64,000 bases of DNA, from the NCBI RefSeq assembly GCF_964204865.1, contig NC_135250.1, positions 28,015,395 to 28,079,394 on the forward strand. The letters are read 5' to 3'. A program made the translations under genes and the position numbers. This DNA comes from Styela clava (lineage: Eukaryota > Chordata > Ascidiacea > Stolidobranchia > Styelidae). Below, in pieces: positions 1 through 12,100 of the stretch (position 1 is its first letter; each line of letters starts with the position of its first letter). The notes beneath the pieces are model-generated. The model did not search any database. It saw only the letters and a program-made list of their open reading frames with translations, and was not told where the DNA came from.

Positions 1-190
1 CGGATAAGGTCAGGGTTAGGCCATAGTTTCATGTACAAATGCTACGGGAGTCATTTGGCTAGTCCCCGAACTCGTAATAGAACTAAAATAAGAAAAATTA
101 GAATAAAATTATCTCCTAACCCTTATCTGATACACACACTACGTACGGTGTTCGCTATCTTGCTGCACATACTACGGGAGCGCCACAAAT
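1..190. mobile_element. Truncated miniature inverted-repeat element (ATGGCG-end family)
   Basis: This AT-rich stretch matches the interior and one end of the miniature family seen complete at 28121-28347. It has the GTTAGGCCATA block, the CTCGTAATAGAACTAAAA block and a terminal segment ending in ACATACTACGGGAGCGCC. The other end lies outside the window. An open frame across it is not a gene. Confidence 0.6.
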
Positions 191-194
191 TTGT

Positions 195-795
195 GATGAA
201 AGCTTCATTATTCTATTTGAAATTATCCCAAGCAGAAAGCTATGTTTACTGGCAATTTCTAAAACCATTTGAACAAACAACAATTATTGGATTTACTTTA
301 GAGGCATTCCGCGCCCGGTATCGGCATATTTGGCAGACAATGACATTGTTTACCGGAACCCTTTCTCCTTACTGTCATATGACTAAACATCTTGTTTTGC
401 GCTATCATGTGATAACAATCGCGAAACGTTGCATCTTTTACAACTGACAATTGCGCCAAGTTTGCCAAAGAATTAGATCGAAAGATATGTCATGTGAGAA
501 GCGGTAATAAAATTTTGCCACGTGAGCAAATTGACCTTTTGTTATAGAATGGGAACCGATTCGAAATTCACTTCACGTCAAGTTGAAGGAAGTCCGAATT
601 TCAATGTTCTTTAAGTTCCTTCGTTTACTGTCATGTGAGAACGACGCTATAGTTTAACAAATACTGCAATTTTTGTGGTGCAATGGGTTCGTCGAAGGGA
701 CATTAAACTGTTAGGTTTGCTCAGTATTTTTACGGTTCCATATACATGTGTCAGTGCTCGAACAAGCTCTAATAAAAACAACAATTCTGGCATCG
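195..795 (-). repeat. Dispersed repeat rich in CATGTGA/CACGTGA motifs, copy 1
   Basis: The reverse complement of this stretch matches two blocks in the sixth introns of the tandem P450 genes (41960-42400 and 50705-51330). Several CATGTGA-like or CACGTGA motifs, which resemble E-boxes/M-boxes, recur through it at 30-100 base spacing. No coding potential is evident. Being shared between the far left edge and the P450 introns, it is either a transposon-derived repeat or another remnant of the inverted duplication. Confidence 0.6.
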
Positions 796-1556
796 CTATT
801 TGAAGATTTCGGTTTTAACCCTATTATCTGCCGACTTGACCAGGTCGGGTAAAGACAACTTGAACTTCAAAAACTGAGGAGCTACTTTTTAAAGCAGATT
901 GTAGCATAGAATTTTTTGGGCTTGTAATTCAAATATCTCATGAAATTGTGCTAGTTTCCATACATGACTTCACTTTCTCGATTGTTTTAGAACTCTTGCT
1001 TTAACACAAATTCATATTCAAAAATGCAATTATCCGCACTTAATCATATAAACTTACGTTGAAACTTTTATGCAGCGAATGCATAAAATTCAATGAATAA
1101 CAAGTAAAGAATTACAATGAAAAAAGTGAAATAGTGAGATAATTGAACGATGGCAAATATCGAATAAGGTAAATGTGTTCGGTAAAAAACAAGTACCATT
1201 CATCGACTTGGTAAACTGTTGTTTCTATGCAATCGCGCTTGCTATTGTTTATGCCTGATGTTCATGTTATATCGATATGACGATCCTGTTGCAGCATTGA
1301 ATTGCAGCGTCACAATGCTATACACTTACAGTATTCTCGCCAATTAAAATTCAACGGCTTCAAGGTGGGGAGAAAAAGACAAAAATTTATATGAGCCGAA
1401 GCGTAACATGTTGAAATCAGAGCAATAACAGTTTGATATATACTGCTCATATTGAGACCATACTAATGAATAATATGTAATTTATTCGCTTACGCTTTAA
1501 AAGTTCAATCAGCTTCTTGAAAGTGCAGGACGAGACTTCTGAATATACTTATATAT
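796..1556. other. Non-coding stretch, nothing recognised
   Basis: AT-rich DNA with no convincing exon, RNA gene or terminal repeats. Confidence 0.5.
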
Positions 1557-1753
1557 AGGGTGTGCATAAAGTCTTGAAATTTTTCAAAATTGCAAAGAGA
1601 ATTTATCGATAACAAATATTGTTTTGACCTTCACAGATGTACTAAATGAAGTAAAAATACCTAAGTTTAAAATAACAGCAGACCTGGGTATAATATATTG
1701 AGAGCTAACCTCATAACCAAATTGAAATTGTAAATGGACTTTATGAACACCCT
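1557..1753. mobile_element. Small inverted-repeat element (GGGTGTGCATAAAGTC ends)
   Basis: The left end AGGGTGTGCATAAAGTC is mirrored by GGACTTTATGAACACCCT at the right end, giving imperfect inverted termini of about 18 bases around a roughly 197-base AT-rich core. No protein is encoded. This is the form of a non-autonomous DNA transposon (MITE). The target duplication is unclear, so the superfamily is not assigned. Confidence 0.55.
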
Positions 1754-2059
1754 TCAAAACACTTTTCCCCGCAAGTTCCTAACGTCATTCACGTTAGTAC
1801 GTGCTCGTGAAGCGACCAACGACGGGTAAACGACACACGGGGAAATTTACGCATCACATCGAGCCTCAAAGTCTGTTCGCCTAAAACACACAATAGGCAG
1901 TGTTATTGACGTTTAATTGCAAAAAAATATGAAAAACAGTAATGGCAAAAAAAAAGCAAAATTTGTCTGATTAACAACAGCCAATATGCGGTGCGTATGT
2001 TTGCATAGGCCCCTGTTGGCGTATTATTGGCCGGTTCATAAGACCGCACGTTCACAGTT
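1754..2059. other. Non-coding stretch outside the inverted duplication
   Basis: No gene or repeat recognised. Confidence 0.4.
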
Positions 2060-2210
2060 AAAAGCCATTGAAAAGCAGTATCATGTGATACCGTGGGTAT
2101 ACTATTACGAAACCCTGTTAAAAAAACATATATTTTAATGTATTATAATATTTCTAATCCGAATCACACGTTAACGTTTTAGCTAGGACTAAGACTTTAT
2201 TTGCATAGAA
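2060..2210 (-). repeat. Inverted remnant of the P450 upstream region
   Basis: In reverse complement this reads TAACAGGGTTTCGTAATAG followed by TATACCCACGGTATCACATG. It closely matches DNA upstream of the first P450 gene (about 36510-36690) and, in part, of the second (from 46446). No P450 exon or TATA box follows on the minus strand, so only a promoter-proximal fragment is present. It marks the outer edge of the left arm. Confidence 0.75.
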
Positions 2211-2589
2211 ATATTAACTTCAAAATGATTCGCGAAAAATTCAATCATATGGTATTCACGCAATATTATTTTTTTTGGTCACTTCGACTTCTTCTCACCT
2301 TTTTTTCGATATTGCGTAATATACAATTATAAATTATCATTTTATAGAGCTAGCCTGTAAGATAGCGTACAGATGATTTAACCCATTACTACACCCTGGT
2401 ACGTATAGCTAAGAATGTTTGTCGGTCTGACTTGTCATTGCAAATTGTCCAATTCAATCAACCTACATACGACATGTACTGTTGTAAATTAGTAAGATAA
2501 TCTGGAAAATAAAAATTGCTGGAACTCAACGCTTAATCGATAGCGTAAAAGGACAATTTCAATAATATCGCTATTATTTCTTTGGACAG

Positions 2590-5420
2590 TGAGCATTCTT
2601 TTCTTCTACATCGGAGCTTGCGAAATAGTCAACGTTTGTTCTCAAGCTAGAACTTCCTTCAAGAACAATCGTTCACGAATTGACAACTGGCCTATAACAG
2701 AAAATGAATGGACTTTAACGAAAAACGGATGTAATCACAGTAACGAAGTATTGGTGCTAAAAGTGACAAATGTAGACTATGACGAGAGGGGTTTCTATAG
2801 ATTCTATAGAAGACACCAAAATATTTGCAAGTGTCAAGTTGGTCGATATATTACTCTTGAAAATACGATAGGATTTACATATTTATCCCAGGGTAGAAGA
2901 ATACTGATAAGACGGCTTAACCATGTGGCGAATCACGGCCCCTCGCCCGGTTACCAGCCCATGTCGGGTACGGGATTAGTTAGCCAGTTATTTGTTTTCG
3001 GAAGCATAAGCTTGGTTATCCGTATTCCAATAGCTATGCATTATTTAAAACAAAGTAGGACACCACAATCAAAACGAAGAATTATCAAACCTTTCACAGT
3101 TCAAAGTTTATTCCTTATAAAAACGCTTCCGACTTCGCAAAACACCAAATTGCTGAAATGAGATAAACAAAAATAAATAAACAAAGCGGTTGCTGTCTCT
3201 GATTAATGTCGTTTTCATTATATTTTTGATTAACAGCAAATAGATGGAAAAGAACAATTCTGAAAAAAGACGAGAACATGTGCTTTTTGTTTAAACATCT
3301 CAATATATCCAAACATGATTTTTCAATTATAAATTCCGAAGGTTGTGTTGGAGCTTATTGGATAGTACAAGATGATATATTCCCTGTGAATATTGGTTTC
3401 ACACTGGATAGTTATAGAGGCTTGCACTTTGAGTTTTTGATTGATATGGCATATATCTACCAACAGGAATTTACAATAACACCAGGTAAGAACTGTTATA
3501 TTTTAAGACTATAGAATGAATTTGGTATAGATATTTTGGTCGAAGCAGGAATTGTATTTCGAAAATTTACTGTTGTCGAAACTCATATTTAACCTCTCTG
3601 AGGTCGCAGTCGGAATGTTAGACTCGTTAAATCCTGAAACAGAGGTCGACTAAATCAACTTAAACTAAAAATGGTTGCAAACGTTGAGGTATATTTATTC
3701 AAAAAATTGTCAAACCGGCTCTCAAATTAATTTTTTTTTGTCCAAATACAGAATCAAAAAGGACATTCCGAGTACGAATATATTATCAAAACTGGAAGTC
3801 GATTAGCGCAATGCATGGTGCATGTAATCAAATTAAAAACTTGGAAATATTATTTTCTTTCAAAATGAATAGAAATATTCACACACATGTCTGCATTATT
3901 CTTCAATAAAGTGTATATTATTTTTACAGTTAGAACCACTCGCCATATCAGTTACGAAGCTTCTGATCCATCCATTATATCACGCAAAACTGAGTCATTT
4001 CCTGCAACAAACGAACCAGAAAATGAGTCACTCAATGCATCTAACTTTACCCTAGATGGCGTTAGCATGGTGATCGGTCTCATCATTCCTACTGTTATTT
4101 TGATTATAGCAGTTTGGTTGATACTATGCTTCGAAAACAGCTTATGATGTAACCCTTTGTTTCGTTTGGAATTGACTTCCTTGTTTATGTATTTTATAGC
4201 TGCATTAGAGCCAAATAGGTTTATATCACATTTTAAGATGAGAAAATCGCATATTTTTAATTTTTTGATCTGTACAGTCCAACCTAAGCATGGACATATG
4301 AAAAATGAAAAATGAAACAGGTACATCTTTGATACTTAACCAAAATATGGTCACTGGACCATGATGACAAAAGGTAAAATATAAATTTCTGGAAAATGTG
4401 ACGTAAACTAATTTGGTTTTACTGTGGCGATATGTGGAAAATGGTAATTACTATAAAATTACTAGGACACAAATTGCTACCCTTGCATTTTAATAATACG
4501 CCAAAATAAATAAAAGATTTTTAATTTATCAACATGCTTGTACAAGACGAATTCAGTTGGACTATTAATGAATCGTTTTATACAATTAATAATGTAGTTA
4601 ATGTTGTTGTTTTTGTTAAACAAACTAACTTGTACGCAACCAATGAACAAAATGTTTATTATATATAAATGGAGAGACATCAGGCTACTATCTATAAATT
4701 TTTACAAAGCAGATTTGAGTCTGATAAGACACAAACTTTAACACAAAATATTCATTTTTTATTCTAATTTGAAAAAATATTTGAAACTATATGAATGAAC
4801 TGAGATGTACAAAGTATTTTGGTTTACAATATTCGTGCCATTAATTTACTTTTTATTAATATTCAAGTGCAAAGAGACAAGGATATGTGGGAACAGAAAA
4901 CATTCAAAAAAACAAAAACAGTCCAAGAGGTGAGTTATTTTTGGTATTAAACAAAAGTGAATTAAATGTGTTTTTGGGATAGTAAATGAGATAAAGTATA
5001 TGGTATAATCATTGATGTAGAGGAGAATGAACAACGGTACTGAATATCCTTTAGTTTTGTTAGAAATGTTATTTCTATAAAGCAGTTTGCATTATTTCCG
5101 CAATATTGAAAATGTTTATCTCTCTGATACAATATTGGTGTTTTAGTTCTTAGACAAAAGTGGGGTGATATCACTGTCTTTCGGACAGCAAACCCCCAAA
5201 AAATGAAAGGTTGAGAAACTTTCAATTTTATTCAAATCAGGTATAAACAGTCATATATTAAAAAATAAATTAAACTAATGAGACTCAATTTTTTATTTTA
5301 AAAGGCAATTTGGATGTAGAGACCAGTGGTGAACATCAAAACGACGAACCAGCTTATTCTAATATAATTAATGAACCAACATACGAACAACCAATGGAAC
5401 GCACCTACCAAAATGTATAA
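2590..5420 (+). pseudogene. Decayed copy of the tyrosine-motif membrane receptor (left arm)
   Basis: Exons homologous to exons 2-6 of the intact receptor at 30938-34932 lie at 2590-2837, 3237-3485, 3930-4148, 4868-4929 and 5305-5420. Four defects point to a pseudogene. There is no exon 1 (start codon and signal peptide), because the matching segment is absent from this arm. Exon 2 is 5 bases longer and would enter exon 3 out of frame, and its donor is GTTGGT instead of GTAAGT. Exon 4 lacks one base just after the membrane segment, giving an early stop at 4144-4146. The exon 6 acceptor AG has moved, although the frame there is kept. Otherwise the reading frames are open and well conserved, including the final tail motifs (AYSNI, TYEQP, TYQNV), so decay is recent. 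A replacement first exon outside the window, or assembly errors, cannot be excluded. Confidence 0.72.
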
Positions 5421-7704
5421 TAACTGATGCGAACTGACTGAGATATTGAGATGCTTCAATCTTTGTTTTTATTTCCTGTGAGCTCATGAAATTCAAAAAT
5501 TATCATTTTATTTTTATTGTATTATTTATATTGAACATTTGAATTTTCAAAACTTTTTTTGGGGGGGTTAAATTTCCATTTTCCATTGATATAAAGGGAG
5601 AAATATATTTAATTAATAAATTTCCGATAAGAATTGTTTGAGTCAAAACCAAGTTATTTAAATCAACGCAATCGGAGAATTGTATATATTTCTCTATATC
5701 AAAAGTTGATTTAAAATTGTACTAATACCAGATATCGTAGCAAATTTGCAATGTGTCGCTGATAGTAGTCTTTTTCCATTCCTTTTTTGTGAAATACCGC
5801 TATTTCTTCAACTTTTCAACCAATTGATTTGAAAGTTTTCGTGGTTAAGGATTGTTGGTGTCACTGGACGGTTATTACTTCCATTTAGTTAATAAAAATA
5901 GATGTGGGCTATATAACATTTGTTTTTCACTTTTGTTTGATGACGTAATCGAAATTAATTATTGTTCACTGTGCCGTTGTAAAGAGAAGCAAATCGAATC
6001 AGCATATTCACGTATTTAATTACCGTTAAACTATGCATTTAATCAAAATATATTGAATTTAACTGTAATTTTATTGGCTTTATATTGAACAGGGTAATTC
6101 ATTTGTGACCACCACTTATATATTTATGTCGTTTGGAATACTTGGTAATAGTTTATGCCAGTGTTGACTATTATATAAATATACAACTTTGAACATTTTA
6201 TATATGATTCTTGATGCAGTATTCAATTTATTGCGAATAGCAGAAAGTTTGCATATGTTTAATATAAAGAGGCATATTATATATATAAATTTGATACAAG
6301 AGAACAATACTCAAATAGGCCTATATGAAGACGGACATCAAAACCAGGTAGTACGGCCACAGGTATGCAATCAGTCACATGAGACTACTTGTACCGCAGT
6401 CTTCACGACTTCGCCTGACGAATGCCAACCCGTAACCCGCACAAGTAGAGCAAATTTTAATTTTAATGACGTCATCGCAATAAAAAAGTTCTGACAAGTT
6501 CTTTCACTTCAGAAAACCATGCCGAATCTATATCTCTATAAATCAAGATCGAGGCCGTTGATTATCGTGATATTCCAAAAACGGGCTTGCACGAACCCAA
6601 GAGATCCCGTGTATCCAACCATTTTATACTGAAGCGTTTACAATAATGATAATCTATTAGAGTCATTAACAGTTCAAGTGCTTCGTTGCCAATTGAAACA
6701 AAACATAGTATGTGTACCAGGTTAGAGTTAGGCCATAATTTTATTCCAATTTTCCTTCAATTATATTACTAGTTCGAGGACTAGCCAAGTGACTCCCGTA
6801 GTATTAGTACCTGAAATTATGGCATAACCCTAACCTGGTACACATACTACGTTCCGGTGTCCGCCATCTTGGTTCACATACATCAGGAGTACCCAAAATT
6901 GCTCTATACTTAATCTAATTTACCCTGTTACACGCGCTCGTGTTTGAGAACCGTTGATACAGAGTGACAGAATCTGATCTCAGCCATGACAAGAAACGTG
7001 GCTTCAAATTATATTATTTTTTCGAATTTGAACTTTCGAAACTGTTATTCACGATTTATGATAATTGATTTATGATTTATGATGAAAATTCAAGGTTTTT
7101 GTTGTAAAGGTAATACTTCATAAAAAATTATATAGGATGAATTTTTCATACAAAGGAAAAGTATGTGAGACTGTAAGACGGATTTATCATACGGCAAAAT
7201 AAAACTTTCATTCAGTATACTAAATCACAAGAAACCAGATAAGATTCTATTGATTAAGTAAAAAACGATGACCTATGTGCCTAGATCTTAGATGATCCCC
7301 TGTTTCCAGTGTTTCTCCAATCTAGGATTAGGTGGTAGTGCATCCGGGAAATTTTAAAATGTGCACAGAGGTTTTTATTGGGCCTACAGTAGATTTCACG
7401 AAAAGTGCGTGACTGAAAAAGAATCAACGTTTGGAAACACAAATTGATAAATAAACAAAAGAATTAGTTTTGTCACGAAAACTTAAACTGTAGCTTTGAT
7501 AATAGTAATATAAAACATTTTTATGATACTCAAAAATTTTTAAGCGTTTGTGGACCTAGAATTTCTTTTGACGCTGGACACCCTTCTTTTGACCACAAGA
7601 GAAGGAACGATGAGAACCGACGTATCAGTCGATATTATACTTATAGATTTGCAAGTAAAGTATAGAAATCTGTAAAACGGATGACAAATGTATGTGTGAC
7701 TTAC
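5421..7704. other. Non-coding left-arm DNA with a dispersed repeat
   Basis: The stretch matches right-arm DNA at about 29230-30937 and, from about 6900 on, 27115 downwards. The part at about 6080-6710 is a dispersed repeat containing TGACGTCA, with related blocks at about 29240-30120 (the mirror copy), 24790-25060 and 59880-60110. Short open frames here have no splice support or recognisable domains. Confidence 0.6.
6712..6895. mobile_element. Miniature element, ATGGCG-end family
   Basis: It begins GTGTACCAGGTTAGAGTTAGG and ends with GTCCGCCATCTTGGTTCACA and CATCAGGAGTACCC, the typical right terminus of the family. The left terminus is missing. It lies exactly where the left arm lacks about 2.1 kb that is present in the right arm. 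Confidence 0.7.
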
Positions 7705-8330
7705 CGTTTACAAAGTCGGTAAGGCCCGTGCTCGCTTCATCTGCAATAAAATGACTTTATACAAGATATTTACAAAATGATCCCGCCTATTACTAACAAA
7801 CTTCGTTTTTGCCTCATGAGAATAATACTCTGTGATTAGTATTATGGCCATGGATAGACGTAAATAAGATGAAGAAGGTATCAGACCTGAAACTTTGCTT
7901 CAGCAATAAATAAAAATAATATTAAAACGTAGTGTAACAAATTTTTAATTTGAGTCGCCCACTATAAACTAGACCATTAATAAATTTATATGCCATTATT
8001 ATCTGCTAGCATTTAATCATTTTCTTTTAATAATTGCGAATAAAACAAAAATAATATTGAAAATATTTATTAAAAATGTGCTAACAAAATTTTTACTTTT
8101 TTTCATGGTTTGAATATATTACTTTTTTTAATTTTAAAGCGTTACTTATTTTTCTAATAACTCATTTATTAAATTATATAAATAACTTGTCAACTCCTTA
8201 AATACTTAATGGATGTCCAATTGCATCGTGCATTTTTTTTCGTGCCCAATCAAGAATAATAGCAGCTGAAACTAGAACTTTGTATCCCAGAAATAAACAA
8301 AACAACAAACAAAATATTATAACTAGCCAT
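7705..8330 (-). pseudogene. Decayed copy of the small secreted-protein gene (left arm)
   Basis: This is the mirror of the intact gene at 25882-28739. The exon 1 counterpart (8206-8330) has one extra base in the signal-peptide region (125 instead of 124 bases), which puts the ATG at 8330 out of frame with the otherwise conserved part reading SAAIILDWARKKMHDAIGHP. Its donor changed from GTACGT to GTATTT. Exon 2 (7705-7740) is intact and reads DEASTGLTDFVN with good splice sites. The last three exons, present in the right arm, are missing with the rest of a roughly 2.1 kb segment. A separate signal-peptide exon at 9040-9103 ends in the same phase and might rescue exon 2, but no terminal exon is visible. 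Confidence 0.7.
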
Positions 8331-9039
8331 TGAATTACCACTAATCATAAATTTCAAAGAATATTACATATAATCCATTTGCCATACGACGCAGTTCCAA
8401 ACACTCACGCATAATTGCTTCCTACAGCAAGATATTCATAGTTAAGTTTTTTTTTCATCCAGTAAAAAATAACATATAAAACTGACAAAATACAAAATTA
8501 ATCACACAAGAAAACTAGAGTTACAGTATTTTTGTAAACCATATGAAATGAAATTATAAACAAGATTTCATTTTTATCTCTACAGATAATAAAACATATG
8601 ATATTAAAATTTTAACGTTCACATTTTCTACGAGGAGGTATTTGTACATATTTTTAAGTTTGGAAAAATTGGTTAAAACTATTTTCTGTCCGGAGACTGA
8701 TCTTTGAGTTACTGGCGGGGCGGCTACGCACCTGCCTATGCTGAAATTTAATTAGAAAATTGAAAATTTTTATTTTATCGATAGTGGGGATTGTGGGGAT
8801 TCATGATAATCGATTAACAATGTGATTAGAAGTATACATTGCAGAACTATAAGCTTTTAATATTATAATTTATACCAATATATATATATATATATTGCTC
8901 AAGAAGCTAATAATTAATTACAACGACACACACTTAATATTTTGATTCCATACTAGATTACCTACTATATTGTTGTTTAACTTTTTTTTGGCGAATAAAA
9001 CCGTTCTAGAATGCCATTATTATTTCAAAAATTACTTAC

Positions 9040-9103
9040 CTATTATCCCATTACATTTAATAAATAGAGCACCGGTTAAGAATAATGCTACGAAACTGTT
9101 CAT
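9040..9103 (-). CDS. Candidate signal-peptide first exon of an unassigned gene
   Basis: On the minus strand an ATG at 9103 opens MNSFVALFLTGALFIKCNGI, a good signal peptide, and ends in phase 1 at a canonical GTAAGT donor. A possible TATA-like TATATAATC lies further upstream near 9313. No downstream exon can be assigned firmly. The only phase-compatible exon recognised is 7705-7740, which belongs to the decayed secreted-protein copy. This may be the start of a hybrid or dead gene, or a chance open frame. Confidence 0.35.
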
Positions 9104-12100
9104 AGTTACCTCCGATTTTTCTAAACGTTCCAACCCAACGTAGTTGTGTAAATATCTTTCGGTTTCTAGTGCTTGCCAGAGTTAGAACTTGTTGTACTTA
9201 ATAGGATGTATATTAGTTTCCGTTTACGTGAATTGAAAGTACAACAAAGTTTTTTTCCTCCGAATGAATTGTGTTGGTTAAAAACAACAGCCTATCTGGC
9301 ACATTTTAGGATTATATACTAATTACATATTTAGATTACATACTAACATACATACAGCTGTTTTATATGTTAGCATATAAACATTAGGTTATCACGGTAT
9401 TAAATATGGATGTTTCAGTTCAAATACGATCAAATAATTTCAAATGCAAAGACTTGAATTGAATACAATTTGAAAATAAGTTTTGTAATAATATTAATGA
9501 AACTAGTTTTCGTTTGTATATCTCAAACTGATTGTAACAACATAATGTACATGATGTGTTGTGCATTGAAAAAATCGTTAGCGAATTTTTAAAAATCGTA
9601 AAGTTTTGCGCTGTAGTGGATATAGTATTTTAACTTTCATACATCTTAACAAAAAGCAATCATTTACATAAATCAAGCGTGCCTATGAAGTGTAAAAGTT
9701 GTTATATTTGAAAACAAATTCCATCTCAATAAACTCGAACACAAATTCCTTGCAACCAAAATGATGTTAAAGCTGAATTAGTCTAACTCCTTGGATGCTT
9801 TTTGACCAACATTAAATATGTTTAATTTACGCTATGTAGCTACATCATATACGGCATATCAATGAGCGTATCAAATATTTTGTTTAAAATTATGAATGAA
9901 AATTTCGACCCGTTAATATATTTTTTCTCAAAGTACTCTTCAATTGCTTGTCAAATGTATACAAAAACTATTCCCAGGTAATTTCTGTCCTACTGTTAAT
10001 CTTTTGATACATGCACATCAACATATTAATATTTATAGCCTCTTTTGATTGACAAAATTTAAATTTTAAGTTCCAACATTATTTCATCAAACGATTTTAA
10101 TTTTTGCAAAAAGTTAAACTTTAGGTTTGGCTAAATTTCCTATTTTATATATCTTTATCGGAAGCAAAGTATACTATGGATTTGTACAAATGCCGGCAAT
10201 GTGATGAGAACCCTGTCACAACGTTTAATCTGATTTGAAAAGCAATCAAAATCACCAAAGTATCAAGTATAGTATTATATTTTTATGTAGTAGATTGCCG
10301 ACGCAGTTTTACCCAAATAATACAGAACATTTGTGAACAATGTTAATGCAATTATGTAAGTTTACAAAAGCTGACACACTTTCAAATAAAAGATACATTA
10401 ACTTTCTTTGAAACAAATCACGATTTACTGAAAAAAAAAAGGTTTTTTAAATGTTTTACAATATAATATGCACGTTCAAACAATACGATGAGTGTGGTTG
10501 TTTTGATGCATAACCCGACTGAAGGTCCGGCATAAACAATACTCCGAGTTAATTTGAATAGATTACATCGTTTTATGAAATTAATGAATTGGATAAATTG
10601 CGACGCAATAGAAGTTCTTGCAAAATCTCGCAAAGTACTAGTGCTTTCACACGCACAGTTTGGGAACCACTTTATTAGCTACTTAAATAAATATTCGTTG
10701 ATAGTTTATTTTCTATATTCCATCATCTCAAACTTTTCGCAAAATATTGAGCATCCCAATCTAGCCCAACCCAATCATTTCTATATTATCATCTTTTTTT
10801 CATAGAGTCCTTATTTCTATGCATTTAAAATGAACACAGACAAACCAACGTTATATGAAACAAAAAATATAAAATTTATTCACAATTTTATTATAGAAAA
10901 ATCAAAATCATCTTATTGGAATTGAAATGTGGTAGGCCATATTACAATTTTTTTAATTGATTAAATACCAATGGAAAGTAGAATATTATATATTATTGTT
11001 TATCACTTTACTATTTTTTTAATGAATCCGCGTGACAACGGCCAAATACGGATCCAAAATAAGAAGTAGACTTGAAAAAAGAATCAACAGTTCAATTCAC
11101 AATATCCTAGTACCCTCCCTCTCAGTGGTTCCCAAACTTTTTAGAGTTGGGACCCACTATTTATTACCACAGCTTATGGCGACCCACTTAACTTAACTTA
11201 ATTTTCTTTTGTTTTTTATGACATAACACAGAACACAGCAATAACTAATCATTGCAAAAGTACCGTGAAAATAAGACCTGGCCTAAAAATAAGATAATAA
11301 TTTGAATTTTCAAAATGATTTTAAATAAACCCTACCCTTAAAATAAATTTAAAATGTGTGGGAGAAGAAAGGTTCATTAGCTTGAGGTAAGGTGAAGATC
11401 ACAACACTATTCAAGATTGTGTGATATCACAATTAGGATATTTTTCACTTGATTTTTGTATAAGAAATACAAATAAAAACAATGGATGTCGGTTTTTATA
11501 TATTATTTAGTGAAAAATCTTGTTATTTTCTACAATGTAATTTTATTTTTGATAGATGAACACAAAAGACCATTTACACACTATTCTATCATTATATAAT
11601 ATTAACATTGTCTATTGTATGTTAATTAAGTTAAATAATAAAAATCTAATTCAACCAGGGAGTTTGGTTCGTTCTAATAATCCAAGTATCGAATGGCGAT
11701 GTTTTGGTTGAACGACCAAAATGTACTATTTTATTGCGATCTGAATCCAATTTATATTTCCATTGATTACGACGTTGATCTAAAAAATCAAATATTTTCT
11801 GTTAAACACTTATAAATAGTATACGAAATTGCTGTGTTACAGATTGTTGTTGTTGTTGACAAAAACCATTTTTTTCTGTTCAACCGCTAGAGACAACCTT
11901 TTTATTTTTTACAGTATTACTTACTTCTCTTTCATGTGTTTACGTGTTTTTCACTAATCCAAGCAAATTTTTAAAATTATTGTTTCTAATGCGACCTTTA
12001 TTGAACATATTTTATAATATTTGATATTTTTTCTACATGTGTTTAGTATTTCCCAACTGATAAAATTGTCAACAGCATAGCCAGTAATTTTGATATGATG

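Larger units (their letters stand above)
2060..8850. repeat. Left arm of a large inverted duplication
   Basis: Read in reverse complement, this arm is collinear with 25450-36690. Anchors from outer to inner edge are: the P450 upstream segment (2060-2210 against 36510-36690); receptor exons 2-6 (2590-5420 against 33846-30938); a dispersed repeat (6116-6480 against 29750-30110); secreted-gene exon 2 (7705-7740 against 26781-26816) and exon 1 (8206-8330 against 25882-26005); and upstream DNA to about 8725 against 25530. The arm is shorter because about 2.2 kb matching 34300-36500 and about 2.1 kb matching 27115-29225 are absent. Boundaries were judged by eye. Confidence 0.85.

Noticed and set aside
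31-447. 138-codon open frame at the left edge
   Set aside because: It spans a miniature transposon fragment and the CATGTGA-rich repeat, and its DNA recurs in introns without a conserved frame.
6189-6494. 101-codon open frame with hydrophobic start
   Set aside because: It lies in a dispersed repeat. The mirror copy in the right arm does not keep the same frame, and there is no splice support.
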